A stretch of 64,000 nucleotides of DNA, taken from positions 1 through 64,000 of the forward strand of contig VZRS01014874.1 of assembly GCA_013398055.1 (NCBI GenBank). The letters run 5' to 3'. How positions within the stretch are numbered: the stretch's first letter is position 1; each line of letters begins with the position of its first letter. The translations under genes and the position numbers were made by a program. Below, piece by piece: positions 62,931-64,000 of the stretch. The notes below the pieces were generated by a model, which made no database searches, was not told the DNA's origin, and worked only from the letters and a program-made list of their open reading frames with translations. The stretch comes from Ifrita kowaldi (taxonomy: Eukaryota > Chordata > Aves > Passeriformes > Cinclosomatidae).

Positions 62931-64000
62931 AGAACCACTAGACTGTTCACTGAAAATCTTTCTTATTTCCTAGATCATTACCTGAAAAAGTCCCAAATGT
63001 TGCCAGGCTGACATGAAATATATCTTCTGATTTATTACCATTGGGCTGTGAAATAAAATTGCAGTATGACTTAGAATTTTTGAGTACCCCTTATCACCAA
63101 ATACTTTCAAACAAAATCATGCCAGTGCACCTGAAAGCTTGAGACTTATGGCCTTCAGCAAGTTAATGAAGTTGAATATATACAGATTCTGGGATCCTAT
63201 TTTGACTCCTGAGTGTCTAGTTTCTTCCCAAGTCTCTCCCATCCATCTCCTCCTCTTTCACAGTAAAATATGAAAGAGTAGATTGTAAAAAACTAGGAAA
63301 CCTTGTTAAAGTATCATACTGAATTCTTACTAGACTATTATCATATAATCTATCAAGAAAGACTTAAATGTTATTTCTCAAGTTAACAAAATATACTCAA
63401 CTTACTTGTATTGCAATATCATCCTCACTCATTACTTATTTGTTAACCATTTTTAGGGTTTTTATTTTAAATTCTGACTATCTTGACTCTGCCATTCATA
63501 TGAAACAGCAGGTCTTCCACATGGCAAATTTAAGCTTCAGTAGGTTGAGAGGAATATTAATGTATTTAAGAATATGCAATTGAAAAAGAAAATAAATAGA
63601 ACAAAATACACACTACTGAGGAAGTATCATGAGTAGTTTAGCAGATACCCAACTTTGCTACAATTACCTCTCTGGATTATTAGGAGATTCCAGCTTTGTC
63701 TGAAGAATGCTAAGCTAGTGGTTTGGGCCTATTAAACTTATAAACTATATAGAGACTACTTTGCTACTGTTTTCAGAACTGTTTGAGCAGTACTACATAA
63801 ATGAATAATGCACCAGGAGAGACTTTCACAGCAGAAGATTTATACAAAATAGAAAAGCCTTTGTAGAAAGGATAGTGGTTTTTATTGTCGTCTTAGAAAA
63901 TACTGAATTATGAAAAATACAAAATCAACTGTTGTAATTATCTGTTTATTTTACAATCTGTATGCCATCATACCCTTATGGCTTTAAGATAGTCTGTCCA
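62931..64000. other. AT-rich intergenic DNA, nothing recognised
   Basis: Low-GC sequence to the window end without genes, recognised repeats or RNA structures. A 71-codon frame at 63368-63583 is not convincing. Confidence 0.5.

Noticed and set aside
41578..64000. Exons of WNT11, the usual downstream neighbour of UVRAG
   Set aside because: No Cys-rich WNT C-terminal segment was found on the - strand; it probably lies beyond the window.

Overview
The window is vertebrate nuclear DNA, almost certainly from a bird. The evidence is a UVRAG gene with normal GT-AG introns, about twenty fragments of the avian LINE CR1 with the characteristic (ATTCTRTG)n 3' tail, and an ERVL-type endogenous retrovirus whose LTR start resembles elements common in songbirds. 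A songbird or related neoavian is an inference from the repeats only. There are no operons, CRISPR arrays, rRNA genes or convincing tRNA genes.

The left two thirds (1 to about 43,000) is the 3' part of UVRAG on the + strand. Three exons are present: 11079-11157, 29501-29592 and the terminal exon from 40878 to the stop at 41575-41577. They are separated by introns of about 18.3 and 11.3 kb. Split codons join in phase (..GA|A, CAG|CTT, TG|C) and encode about 290 residues, the C-terminal 40 percent of a protein that is about 700 residues in other vertebrates. Earlier exons lie to the left of the window. A 3' UTR follows, with candidate poly(A) signals at 41634, 41670, 42827 and 42943. UVRAG binds Beclin 1/VPS34 and the class C VPS/HOPS machinery in autophagosome and endosome maturation.

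The introns carry CR1 fragments in both orientations and a solo LTR. They also hold an apparently identical 2,321-bp tandem duplication (2385-4705 and 4707-7027) separated by a single N, most likely an assembly artefact. Two further oddities are a perfect 24-bp inverted repeat with a 5-nt loop (29118-29170) and a 123-126 bp non-CR1 segment attached to the 3' end of two separate CR1 copies.

The right third (about 43,000 to 64,000) is intergenic and repeat-rich. It holds CR1 pieces, two closely matching solo LTRs about 530 bp long in opposite orientations (46541-47073 and 50243-50774), and a degenerate ERVL provirus (58563 to about 61290) inserted at a CR1 fragment. That provirus has an LTR-like GC-rich start with two CTCF-like motifs, gag remnants and a protease remnant. 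It is followed by a diverged tandem repeat of about 7 units averaging about 173 bp (about 61735-62930) that I do not recognise. An open stretch at 56212-56518 on the - strand may be an exon or pseudoexon, with low confidence. I found no exon of the expected downstream neighbour WNT11.
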